This document shows, piece after piece, positions 1-6,583 of a DNA stretch of 9,306 nt (within the stretch, counting starts at the first letter, position 1; the number at the start of each line of letters is the position of its first letter). The notes beneath the pieces are model-generated. The model was not told the origin of the DNA and ran no database searches. It saw nothing but the letters and a program-made list of their open reading frames with translations. Both the position numbers and the translations under genes were made by a program. Origin of the DNA: Pseudomonas sp. (GTDB lineage: Bacteria > Pseudomonadota > Gammaproteobacteria > Pseudomonadales > Pseudomonadaceae). The stretch is from the NCBI GenBank assembly GCA_003488145.1, contig DNMQ01000250.1:1-9306 (forward strand), given 5' to 3'.

Positions 1-35
1 GTGAAATCGGGGTCAGTTCAATCTGTCCCCTTTTT
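1..35. repeat. IS200/REP-associated type repeat end (hairpin)
   Basis: Positions 9-30 form an interrupted inverted repeat: GGGG, a mismatch, CAG, a six-base loop, CTG, a mismatch, CCCC. A run of five T follows. Sequences of the type GGGGTCAG...CTGTCCCC are, from general knowledge, common next to IS200/Y1-family (REP-associated) transposase genes in gammaproteobacteria. The transposase itself would lie outside the window. The repeat supplies the stop codon of the truncated DUF1993 gene, so it probably marks an insertion or recombination junction. The hairpin plus T run could also terminate transcription entering on the plus strand. The family assignment is from memory of the motif. Confidence 0.5.
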
Positions 36-299
36 CCCACCCGCCTGCCGCCCCTCGTCCAGCAGTTCGTTGATCACAGTCGGGAAGGCCTCGCCTCTCA
101 GCCGGCAAACGGCCTCCTGCGCCTGCACACAGGCAAAGCGAACCTGAGTCGACAGCGGAAACATATCCGGCGCCAGCCGCGCAGATAACAACGCCTGCGC
201 CTCCGCTTCCGGTCGCTGGGCCTGCGCCTTCTTTAGCCAGCCGGAGAGGGTTTTGAGCATTTGCGTATAGGTTGGGACGAGGAGAGTCGTTAGGTGCAT
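18..299 (-). pseudogene. DUF1993 family protein, C-terminally truncated
   Basis: The 93-residue product opens like a DUF1993 protein. An N-terminal helix region (residues 1-30) is followed by the family's typical segment ARLAPDMFPL at residues 40-49 and a helix ending in LLDEGRQAGG. DUF1993 proteins are usually about 165-175 residues, predicted helical and cytoplasmic, of unknown function. Here the frame runs into the repeat at 1-35, which encodes the last residues KKGTD and the stop. About half the protein is therefore missing, including the C-terminal helices. Base composition is high-GC like the core genome and unlike the AT-rich gene upstream. The ATG at 299 has only a weak ribosome site. 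It is probably non-functional, though a short stable product cannot be excluded. Confidence 0.72.
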
Positions 300-408
300 G
301 GGAGCTTACCTGGTGAAAGGGAGTAGAAAGCCTAGCCGAAGAAAGTGACTGGGTGGTATGACGCTAGCCATCTAAAAATAAATCTGTATTTGGTAAGGGA
401 CCGGGCTT

Positions 409-455
409 CAACTGGCTCAGTGAGCGCACCGAATGGTTTTAACCAATTGTTAGGC
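409..455 (-). repeat. attC-like half site (integron cassette end)
   Basis: Read on the minus strand, 38 bases after the stop of the 304-residue gene, the sequence is GCCTAACAATTGGTTAAAAC. GCCTAAC fits the RYYYAAC core that opens an attC. The following AATTGGTT resembles attC sites such as that of aadA1, which starts GTCTAACAATTCGTT. Bases 441-449 can pair with 409-417 over nine positions if G-U pairs are allowed, and 427-431 with 418-422 around a four-base loop. The closing GTTRRRY core of a full attC is not evident. The nearest candidate, GCTAGGC at about 332-338 on the minus strand, has one mismatch and poor flanking symmetry. The site is called attC-like, probably decayed. Confidence 0.4.
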
Positions 456-492
456 GTTAAGTTGGATCAATTGCCCTGGCCTCATTCATTGC

Positions 493-1407
493 TTAAATTT
501 CAGAATGGCTTTCTACAAGCTCTATGCCGTTCACCTTTGCATTGCTGTCTATTGATATCATATATGTAATGCTTCTAATTTTTTTAAAAACCTCAACGCA
601 AAGCCTTGCTTGGAATGTATTTGAGTCTAATTTTATGATTTCTTGCAAGTGGACTGCTTTGCCGTAAGTTTTAGTTAGCCTCCCGCAAATTGAATATGCT
701 GTATCCTTCACTGCTTGCTCATGGGGGCAAGCGGTTGACGAGTTCTTGGTGGTTCTTGTGCTGGAAATATTCCTGACTTTGCTTGCTCGCTGTTCCAGTT
801 CGTAAGAGTCGACGATCTCAATGATCCTTGTTGGGTTTATTGACTTGTCTAGCGTGCTCCAACCTAAGAGATATTTCTTGCCATGGGAGAAGGACTTGTA
901 TTTTATTAGAGGCCTATTTTCAACTGGTGTTATGTAAGCGCTTGGGTCAAACATCCAAAGCAAAATCACGGGCTGGTTGTGCTGCTGTGGCTGCTTCCAG
1001 TGGGAGCAGCCTGTGTTTAGCGATGTTGTTATTTCTTCTATTGTGGATGGCATGCTCCTTTTCTCTTGTCTGGTACCGTCCCCGGGTATTGTATCGTTTT
1101 GCGGGTGGTAACTTTCAAACGGCATATTTGTGTTTAGTTGGGTTGCTATTAATTTTCCATATCGAAAGCAAACTATGATGACTGGGATCTCTGTTATGTA
1201 AAAAACACTCCCATTGGTTCTGTTCTTTTCGCAATATTTTTTTGCCTCGTCTAGCGTCGAGTGCATGCAGCCAGGGTAGTATTTTTGTACCCATGTGCTG
1301 TGCCAAGCGTTTCTTCCATCATGAACGAAAAATATAAATCCGTGCTCTATTGTCTTTATGGGCTCGCCAGCGGGAACATAGTCATAGTTGAAAAGGTCAA
1401 TGCTCAT
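493..1407 (-). CDS. Unrecognised 304-residue protein, foreign composition
   Basis: No family was recognised. The frame is complete, starting with ATG at 1407 behind an AGGAG site six bases upstream (1414-1418). The product appears soluble, with no signal peptide or convincing membrane segment. Residues 20-100 are rich in aromatics and beta-prone stretches (GFIFFVHDG, SVFYITEIPVIIVCFRYG) and may form a small alpha/beta fold. Residues 105-145 are polar and probably a linker. Residues 145-200 contain a second hydrophobic core (PVILLWMFDP, KKYLLGW). Residues 230-300 alternate helix and strand and could be a separate C-terminal domain. Six cysteines are scattered without a CxxC pair. The gene is AT-rich and uses A/T-ending codons freely, unlike every neighbour, so it was probably acquired by transfer, perhaps as an integron cassette. 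Function is unknown. Confidence 0.75.
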   Translation of the reverse strand: MSIDLFNYDYVPAGEPIKTIEHGFIFFVHDGRNAWHSTWVQKYYPGCMHSTLDEAKKYCEKNRTNGSVFYITEIPVIIVCFRYGKLIATQLNTNMPFESYHPQNDTIPGDGTRQEKRSMPSTIEEITTSLNTGCSHWKQPQQHNQPVILLWMFDPSAYITPVENRPLIKYKSFSHGKKYLLGWSTLDKSINPTRIIEIVDSYELEQRASKVRNISSTRTTKNSSTACPHEQAVKDTAYSICGRLTKTYGKAVHLQEIIKLDSNTFQARLCVEVFKKIRSITYMISIDSNAKVNGIELVESHSEI

Positions 1408-1430
1408 ATTGTACTCCTGACGAGTTTCTA

Positions 1431-1437
1431 GCCTAAC
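1431..1437 (-). other. Integron-type core site GTTAGGC upstream of orphan gene
   Basis: On the minus strand the heptamer GTTAGGC precedes TAGAAACTCG and the AGGAG ribosome site of the 304-residue gene. GTTAGGC is the commonest form of the GTTRRRY recombination core at the right end of attI and attC sites, where cleavage falls between G and TT. The sequence further upstream does not fold back as a full attC should, so it is more like an attI or a non-canonical target. The reading is inferred from motif and position only. Confidence 0.4.
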
Positions 1438-1452
1438 TATAATTAGACACCG

Positions 1453-1502
1453 ATTGGTGTATAAGACGCCCGACGGGACTGGTGTATAACATTCCAGACG
1501 GG
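1453..1502. repeat. 25-bp tandem direct repeat, two units
   Basis: Two adjacent 25-base units (1453-1477 and 1478-1502) share the pattern A-Y-TGGTGTATAA-S-A followed by GACGGG at the end. They differ at only a handful of positions in the middle. A third, poorer copy may follow at about 1503-1523 (ATAAAAACCGTTCTAGCCGG). The first unit overlaps an imperfect palindrome, ACACC-GATT-GGTGT (1447-1460). The repeats lie 16 bases beyond the GTTAGGC core, where an attI would carry direct repeats bound by the integrase. They could equally be an operator or worn copies of a Pseudomonas intergenic repeat. The rest of 1503-1638 shows nothing I can name. Confidence 0.6.
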
Positions 1503-1638
1503 CATAAAAACCGTTCTAGCCGGAATCTTACAGCCATAGCGACGCGCGCTCAGAACTTTATAAAACATCGGTAAAGCCGTAACATGCATCGCCTAATATG
1601 CGTTGCGCCTGAACCAAAATGACCAGTTAACTTGTTAA

Positions 1639-2289
1639 TCACGCACAACTCTCCCGCATCACTCCAAGCCCCTCCCTCACCCCACCAATCGCGTCCTGCA
1701 CCCGCCTCGTGAAGTCCGAATGCACCTGATAGGTCATCACAAACCATCGATCGCGCGCGTCATTGCGACGTACAACAACCGCGGTTCATCCGCTTCGGCA
1801 TCGCCCTTTTCGGCATCTCGTCAAGACCAGGGATGAGGGCCGGCCCGAACTCCGGCCCTTTGCTGGAATGAATGCTGCCACCCTGTTTTCACTGCCATAG
1901 AGTTCGGTGCGGGCTCTCGAGTTAGCGCCATAGGCGTAAGCGAGAGCCGCCTGGGTCAGCGCGTGTTCTGCGGCCTGGGCTTGGGAGGTGCTGCGGTAGA
2001 TCACGGCCATGCCGCTTAGCGCCCGGCCATTGCCCAGGTCGTCGTAGGCACGGGAACCAGGCAGTCCCATTCCTGCCAATGGCCTACGCAGTGGATGAGG
2101 TTCGGGAAACGCGTCGCAGTGGCCGGTGCTTTCGGGGACGATGATGGTAACGCCGTCTTCGTCGGCATCTCGACTGGAGAGCAGTTCAGTGACGACGGTG
2201 CAGCCCACCGAAAGCACCATCGCTGCAAAACGCCACTTTACGGGTGTGTCGAACTGGCATTGCGAGCGGACAGGGAAAAAGCGCGCCAT
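1639..2289 (-). pseudogene. Decayed NERD/UvrD-family DNA helicase
   Basis: The remnant starts at ATG 2289, behind GGAAGG, with MARFFPVRSQCQFDTP, which resembles the start of NERD-domain helicases. It then jumps into sequence typical of the C-terminal helicase domain: DEDGVTIIVPEST, then GMAVIYR. Later motifs occur in successive frames. SIHSSKGPEFGPALIPG (about 1826-1876) is the UvrD-type HSSKGLEF motif in a second frame. EPRLLYVAMTRA (about 1753-1788) is motif VI in a third. VMTYQVHSDFTRRV follows (about 1699-1740) after a further one-base shift and runs to a stop at 1639. Intact relatives are around 600 residues or more, so the NERD nuclease-like domain and the Walker A/B region are gone, with at least three frameshifts besides. 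The ancestral protein would have been an ATP-dependent DNA helicase. No function is expected now. Confidence 0.72.
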
Positions 2290-2525
2290 CTTTACCTTCC
2301 TTGGTAGCGGGCCGGTGCAGATCGTAGCGTCGCAGCGGAACCGTGATCGAGTGCGCAATTGCTGCGCGTGCTGGCACATTAGCCACTGCTTCCGTATGGG
2401 TAAAGCAGACGATGGATTAATCCTCGGTTTTCACACTGTCGCCTGACGCGCGGTCACTGGCGCCGTGTGCACTTTCCGCCCGCCTTCCCTGTCCACCCCT
2501 GCATGGCTCAGTTGCGGAGGTGATC

Positions 2526-3065
2526 GTGGAAGGCATGTTTTTCAGTAGCGGAACGACATTGATACGGACGCTGGTAATCGGCGTGCTGGCCTATATCAGC
2601 CTGGTGCTGTTGTTGCGCCTGTCGGGGCGGCGGACGTTGTCGAAGATGAATGCGTTCGATCTGGTGGTGACGGTGGCGCTGGGTTCGACCTTCGCGACGA
2701 TTCTGCTCAATCGCGATGTGTCGCTGGCCGAGGGGGTGCTGGCGTTCGCCTTGTTGATCGGGCTGCAGTATGTGGTCACCTGGTCCAGCGTGCGGGTAGC
2801 GTGGGTGCGGCGTACGGTGACGGGCGAGCCGGCGCTGCTGTTCTTTCGCGGGCGTTTTCTCGGCGATGCCATGCGCGTGGCGCGGGTGACCGAGGACGAG
2901 GTGCGGGCCGCCGCGCGCAGTCAGGGGCTGGCCGCGCTGGATGGCATCGAGGCGGTGGTGCTGGAGACCGATGGCAGTTTCAGCGTGATCACCGATGGCG
3001 CAGGCGACAGCCGTTCCACGCTGGACAGGGTGAATGTGCCGGGGCCGAACGAAAAGGGTGTTTGA
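2526..3065 (+). CDS. YetF/DUF421 family membrane protein
   Basis: The product is about 179 residues and belongs to the DUF421/YetF family of inner-membrane proteins with a small cytoplasmic domain. The molecular role is unknown; Bacillus relatives are linked to spores and stress. Three hydrophobic helices lie at about residues 12-34, 43-62 and 67-89. Between the first two is the family segment SGRRTLSKMNAFDLVVTVAL. A soluble domain follows, with EPALLFFRG, the helix TEDEVRAAARSQGL and the strand IEAVVLETDGSFSVI, all typical of the family. The GTG at 2526 was chosen because GGAGG (2516-2520) sits five bases before it. GTG at 2520 and ATG at 2535 are alternatives. It stands apart from the LysR gene downstream (131 bases). 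Preceding 2290-2525 shows no gene. Confidence 0.9.
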   Translation: MEGMFFSSGTTLIRTLVIGVLAYISLVLLLRLSGRRTLSKMNAFDLVVTVALGSTFATILLNRDVSLAEGVLAFALLIGLQYVVTWSSVRVAWVRRTVTGEPALLFFRGRFLGDAMRVARVTEDEVRAAARSQGLAALDGIEAVVLETDGSFSVITDGAGDSRSTLDRVNVPGPNEKGV

Positions 3066-3196
3066 GGCCGTGGCACCCTTCGCCGGCCGGCTGATCGACG
3101 GGCCTGCCGCCGGGGGCCCGCGCCGGTCCGGTTGCCGCCACGCGGCGCTGCCGCCAGACTCGCTGCTCCTGCCCGCCATTCAATGCGACCCCACCG

Positions 3197-4084
3197 ATGA
3201 AAACCAACCTCGACGAAATGCTCGCCTTTGTCAGCGTGGTCGACAGTGGCTCGATCAGCGCCGCGGCCGTGCAGCTGGACCAGACCGCTTCGGGCGTCAG
3301 CCGGGCGTTGAGTCGGCTGGAGGACAAGCTGGCGGTGACGCTTTTGCGCCGCACCACACGGCGCCTCGAGCTGACCGAGGAGGGCGAGGTGTTCCTGGCG
3401 CAGGCGCGGCGCATTCTGGCCAGCGTGGAGGAGGCCGAGGAGCAGATGGCGCTGCGGCGGCAGACACCGGCGGGGCGTCTGCGGGTCAACACCGCTTCAC
3501 CGTTCATGCTGCATGTGATCGCACCGCTGATCGGCGACTTTCGCGCGCGCTACCCGCAGATCGAGCTGGAGCTGTACAGCGACGACCGCATCATCGACCT
3601 GCTGGAGCGGCGCACCGATCTGGCCATCCGCATCGGCCCGTTGCCGGATTCCAGCCTGCATGCGCGGCCGCTGTGTCACACCATGCGCCGGGTGCTGGCG
3701 AGCCCGGCCTATCTGCAGCCGCATGGCGTGCCGCTGCAGGTCGAGGACCTGGCGGATCACGGCCTGATCGGCTTTACCGAGCCGGACCGTCTCAACGACT
3801 GGCCGCTGCGCCATGCGCTGGGCGAGAGCTGGCGGATCACCCCGGCGCTGCGTGTCTCCAGCGGCGATACGGCGCGTGAACTGGCACTGGCCGGCGAGGG
3901 GCTGGTGTGTCTGTCCGACTTCATGACCGAGAAGGATCGCCAGCGCGGCGAGCTGGTGGAGGTGCTGGCGGCGCAGCGCGTCGACGTGCGCCAGCCGATC
4001 AACGCGGTGTACTACCGCAACAGCGCGCTGGCCTCGCGCATCGCCTGCTTTATCGACTTTCTCAGCGAGCGCCTGGGCGCGTAG
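3197..4084 (+). CDS. LysR family transcriptional regulator
   Basis: This 295-residue protein has the standard LysR length and layout. Residues 3-62 form the winged helix-turn-helix, with the recognition segment SAAAVQLDQTASGVSRALSR at 21-40 and the wing LLRRTTRRLELTEEGE. A linker helix (66-88) precedes the periplasmic-binding-like effector domain (about 92-292). The sequence resembles the large proteobacterial subgroup with an N-terminal DEMLAFVSVVDSGS. The effector is not predictable. LysR proteins usually control a divergently placed gene, but here the upstream gene points the same way, so the target may be distant or the gene itself. It ends 11 bases from the stop of the hybrid kinase gene on the other strand, leaving no room for a separate terminator. 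Confidence 0.93.
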   Translation: MKTNLDEMLAFVSVVDSGSISAAAVQLDQTASGVSRALSRLEDKLAVTLLRRTTRRLELTEEGEVFLAQARRILASVEEAEEQMALRRQTPAGRLRVNTASPFMLHVIAPLIGDFRARYPQIELELYSDDRIIDLLERRTDLAIRIGPLPDSSLHARPLCHTMRRVLASPAYLQPHGVPLQVEDLADHGLIGFTEPDRLNDWPLRHALGESWRITPALRVSSGDTARELALAGEGLVCLSDFMTEKDRQRGELVEVLAAQRVDVRQPINAVYYRNSALASRIACFIDFLSERLGA

Positions 4085-4095
4085 CCGGCCATGCC

Positions 4096-6138
4096 TCAGC
4101 CGTTGCCGAGAATCTCGCCGACCTTGGTGGCGAAGACATCGATGGCGAAGGGCTTGGTGATCACCGCCATGTCCGGGCCGAGAAAATCGTTGGCGGCGAA
4201 GCTCTCGGCATAGCCGGTGGCGAACAGCACTTTCAGGCCGGGGCGTTGCTGGCGGGCGATGTCGGCCAGTTGCCGGCCGTTCATGCCGGGCAGGCCGACG
4301 TCGGAGATCAGCAGGTCGATGCGCTGCCCGCTCTCGGTGATACGGAGCGCTTCGCTGGCTTCGCCGGCTTCCAGCGTTTCATAGCCCAGCTCGTTCAGCA
4401 CTTCGACCACCAGCGCGCGTACCACCGGCTCATCCTCGACCACCAGGATGGTTTCGCCGGCGCCTGTGGGCGTGCGTTCGGGTTCGTGGGCGAGGGCGGT
4501 GACTTCGCCCTGATGCACCGGCAGGTAGAGGTGCACCCGCGTGCCGATATCCGGCTCGGATTCGATCTGGATGTAGCCCTTGGACTGCTTGATGTAGCCA
4601 TAGACCATCGACAGCCCCAGTCCGGTGCCCTGGCCGATCGGCTTGGTGGTGAAGAACGGCTCGAAGGCTCGCGCCATGACATTCGGCGCCATGCCGGTGC
4701 CGGTGTCGACGACGCTGAGCAGCACATACTCACCCGCGGCCATGCCGCTTTTATTTGAGTCGGGTGACTTGCCCATGGTGAAGCTGGCGGTCGAAAGTGT
4801 GATCCGGCCGCCGTAGGGCATGGCATCTCGCGCATTGATGACGAGGTTGATCAGCGCGGTCTCGAGCTGATTCACATCCATGCAGGCCGGCAGCAACCCG
4901 CCGCTGAGGCGCGTCTCGATGGTGATGTTCTCGCCCGTGGTGCGATGCAGCAGATCCTCCAGCGAGGCCACCAGCTGGTTGACGTCGACCGGCTTGAGGT
5001 CGAGCGCCTGCTGCCGTGAGAAGGCCAGCAGCCGCTGGGTCAGCGCGGCGGCGCGCTGGGCGGACGTCACGGCGGCGCCGATATAGCGCTCCAGCTCCAG
5101 CGGCTCGTTGCGCTGATGGCGTCGCTGCATCAGGTCGAGGCTGCCGATGATGCCGGTCAGCAGGTTGTTGAAGTCGTGGGCGATACCGCCGGTGAGCTGG
5201 CCGACGGCCTCCATCTTCTGCGCCTGGCGCAGGGCTTCTTCGGCGCGGCTGCGCTCGGTGACCTCGGTGGCCACCCGCGCTTCGAGGGTCTCGTTGAGCT
5301 GGCGCAGGCTGTTCTCGCTGACGCGCAGCGCGTCTTCGGCATACCTGCGTGCGCTGATGTCGGTGCAGGCGCCGGCGACATAGGCGAGCGTGCCGTTGGC
5401 ATCGCGAAAGGCCTTGGCCTTGCAGGCCAGCCAGCATTCCGCACCGGCATTCACCAGGCGAAACTCCGCGGTGAAGTCATCGCCCTTGGCGTAATGGTCG
5501 AAGGCCAGGCGCACATGTGCACGGTCATCGGGATGGACCTGCTGGACGAAGCCATCGACGCTGGTGACCTGCTGCCCAAGTGGCAGATGGAAGATCTGCT
5601 CCAGCGAGCTGTCCAGGCTGAGGCTGCCATCACTGAGAAACCAGGTGAAGGTGCCGATGCCGGAAGCGAGCAACGCAGCGCGAAAACGCTCCTCGAAGTG
5701 GCTGAGACTGTCGCTGTGCTCCCGCTGGACCTCCTCAGTCACGTCTTCGACCTGGTGGATGATGTAGAGCACCTCACCCCGCTGATCGAGCACCGGAACA
5801 TTCAGCGGCCGCCAGTAGCGCAGCTCGAAACCGCCGCCCAGCGCTGCGGGCCGGGGGATGTCATAGCGGGTGATCGCCATGCGATCCGGCGCGCGGCTGC
5901 GCAGCACACGCTCAAGCGAGTCGCGCAGTACACCGGTGCCGAACTCGGTTGGATCGTCCGGATTCTTGCGGAACACGTCGAATACCGGTCGGCCCACGCT
6001 TTCTTCCCTGCGCGTGTGGGTGGCGCGCAGTTGCGCGTCGCTTGCAGCGAGGATGGTGAAATCCTGATCAGGCGCGAGGATCAGATGCAGGTTGGGGACG
6101 GCTTCGAATATCGCCTGATAGTTGAGCGTCTGCGTCAT
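4096..6138 (-). CDS. Hybrid sensor histidine kinase/response regulator
   Basis: This 680-residue protein senses a signal and passes phosphate from histidine to its own receiver. There is no membrane segment, so it should act in the cytoplasm. Two PAS-type domains lie at about 5-135 and 150-270; the second has the HPDDR segment of PAS_3. A coiled-coil linker (271-308) follows. The HisKA domain carries the phospho-acceptor His321 in GGIAHDFNN. The ATPase domain shows the N box ([10 protein letters not shown], 431-440), G1 (DTGTGM, 478-483), F box (FEPFFTTK, 492-499) and G2 (GTGLGLS, 504-510). The receiver (about 562-676) has the acidic cluster Glu568-Asp569, phospho-acceptor Asp613, Thr641 and Lys662. 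All catalytic residues are present. No DNA-binding output or separate regulator is adjacent, so the partner must be elsewhere. The ribosome site before ATG 6138 is weak. Confidence 0.95.
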   Translation of the reverse strand: MTQTLNYQAIFEAVPNLHLILAPDQDFTILAASDAQLRATHTRREESVGRPVFDVFRKNPDDPTEFGTGVLRDSLERVLRSRAPDRMAITRYDIPRPAALGGGFELRYWRPLNVPVLDQRGEVLYIIHQVEDVTEEVQREHSDSLSHFEERFRAALLASGIGTFTWFLSDGSLSLDSSLEQIFHLPLGQQVTSVDGFVQQVHPDDRAHVRLAFDHYAKGDDFTAEFRLVNAGAECWLACKAKAFRDANGTLAYVAGACTDISARRYAEDALRVSENSLRQLNETLEARVATEVTERSRAEEALRQAQKMEAVGQLTGGIAHDFNNLLTGIIGSLDLMQRRHQRNEPLELERYIGAAVTSAQRAAALTQRLLAFSRQQALDLKPVDVNQLVASLEDLLHRTTGENITIETRLSGGLLPACMDVNQLETALINLVINARDAMPYGGRITLSTASFTMGKSPDSNKSGMAAGEYVLLSVVDTGTGMAPNVMARAFEPFFTTKPIGQGTGLGLSMVYGYIKQSKGYIQIESEPDIGTRVHLYLPVHQGEVTALAHEPERTPTGAGETILVVEDEPVVRALVVEVLNELGYETLEAGEASEALRITESGQRIDLLISDVGLPGMNGRQLADIARQQRPGLKVLFATGYAESFAANDFLGPDMAVITKPFAIDVFATKVGEILGNG

Positions 6139-6583
6139 CGGACTAGCGGAACCCTTGAATGAAACCTCGGCCGGGCGCTTCCATCTGCCAGAGGTTTAAT
6201 AGTGTGAATGGGCGTGCGTTCTCTCGGTGCGTCAGAGCGGAATCGGCTATGTCCCGACTCAGCCTTGCGCATTGGTCATATTCAGCAGAGGCGGCAAGGG
6301 CGACGATGGTTCCAGCAACCGGACGGAGCGCAGGAGAATATCGGAATAGCGTGACGCGATGGGCGATCCGCCCAGGCGTGCGGGCGCGGGTAGATGCAGG
6401 TTGCGGCCGCGAGAGGATGAGAGTCAGCGATCGCGTAACCGGGGTTGGGGGTAGGGCGGTTTCAGGGGGTGGGCGTGATTGGAACGTCCGCAAGCGGCCC
6501 AAAGCGACACGGCCCTGCCCAGCGAGGTGCTGAACAGGGCCGCGGGGTTTTCTGTCACTGCGGACGCATCCGCAGGCTGGCGC
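6139..6583. other. Intergenic gap, no supported gene
   Basis: This gap holds the upstream region of the kinase gene and the downstream region of the YdgA gene, both on the minus strand. Open frames on either strand (for example 6159-6533 plus, 6143-6502 minus) lack a good ribosome site and show no family features. I see no clear sigma-70 or sigma-54 promoter. The only structured element is the hairpin at 6510-6551. Confidence 0.6.
6510..6551. terminator. Hairpin terminator candidate after the YdgA gene
   Basis: CGGCCCTG (6510-6517) pairs with CAGGGCCG (6535-6542). Inside it CAGC (6520-6523) pairs with GCTG (6529-6532), giving a two-tier hairpin. A CGGGGTTTT tract follows on the plus strand. 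The gene it would serve (stop at 6584) is on the minus strand, where the tail after the stem is only TGTCGCTTT, a weaker T tract. Position favours termination of the minus-strand gene, possibly in both directions. Confidence 0.5.

Larger units (their letters stand above)
409..1437 (-). mobile_element. Candidate solitary integron gene cassette
   Basis: The segment holds one AT-rich gene on the minus strand. Upstream of the gene is the core GTTAGGC (1437 to 1431) and downstream is GCCTAAC (455 to 449), which is the order and orientation expected for a gene cassette. The upstream core sits 23 bases before the start codon, a typical cassette spacing. Base composition differs sharply from the flanks. 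Chromosomal integrons are known in Pseudomonas stutzeri and relatives. No integrase gene lies in the window: upstream there is instead a decayed helicase gene. A single cassette inserted at a secondary site, or the remnant of a lost array, would explain this. The 7-bp ends could also be short terminal inverted repeats of another element, but no transposase is present. Confidence 0.4.

Noticed and set aside
332..338. GCTAGGC (minus strand) as the closing core of the attC
   Set aside because: It has one mismatch to GTTRRRY, and the flanking bases do not pair with the opening half of the site, so a full 120-base attC is not claimed.
1592..1640. Second attC between GATTAAC and ATTAGGC on the minus strand
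   Set aside because: Neither heptamer fits its core consensus exactly and the interior shows no convincing inverted symmetry; it lies at the end of the helicase pseudogene.
1550..1747. 65-codon minus-strand open frame as a separate gene
   Set aside because: Its region is better explained, in another frame, as the C-terminal tail of the helicase pseudogene (VMTYQVHSDFTRRV).
5116..6162. 348-codon open frame on the plus strand
   Set aside because: It is antisense to the kinase gene, whose catalytic motifs are all in place; this frame shows no family features.
6150..6200. Sigma-54 type promoter before the kinase gene
   Set aside because: A TGGCAG element is present on the minus strand, but the GG-to-GC spacing is wrong by one base and the TTGC half is absent.
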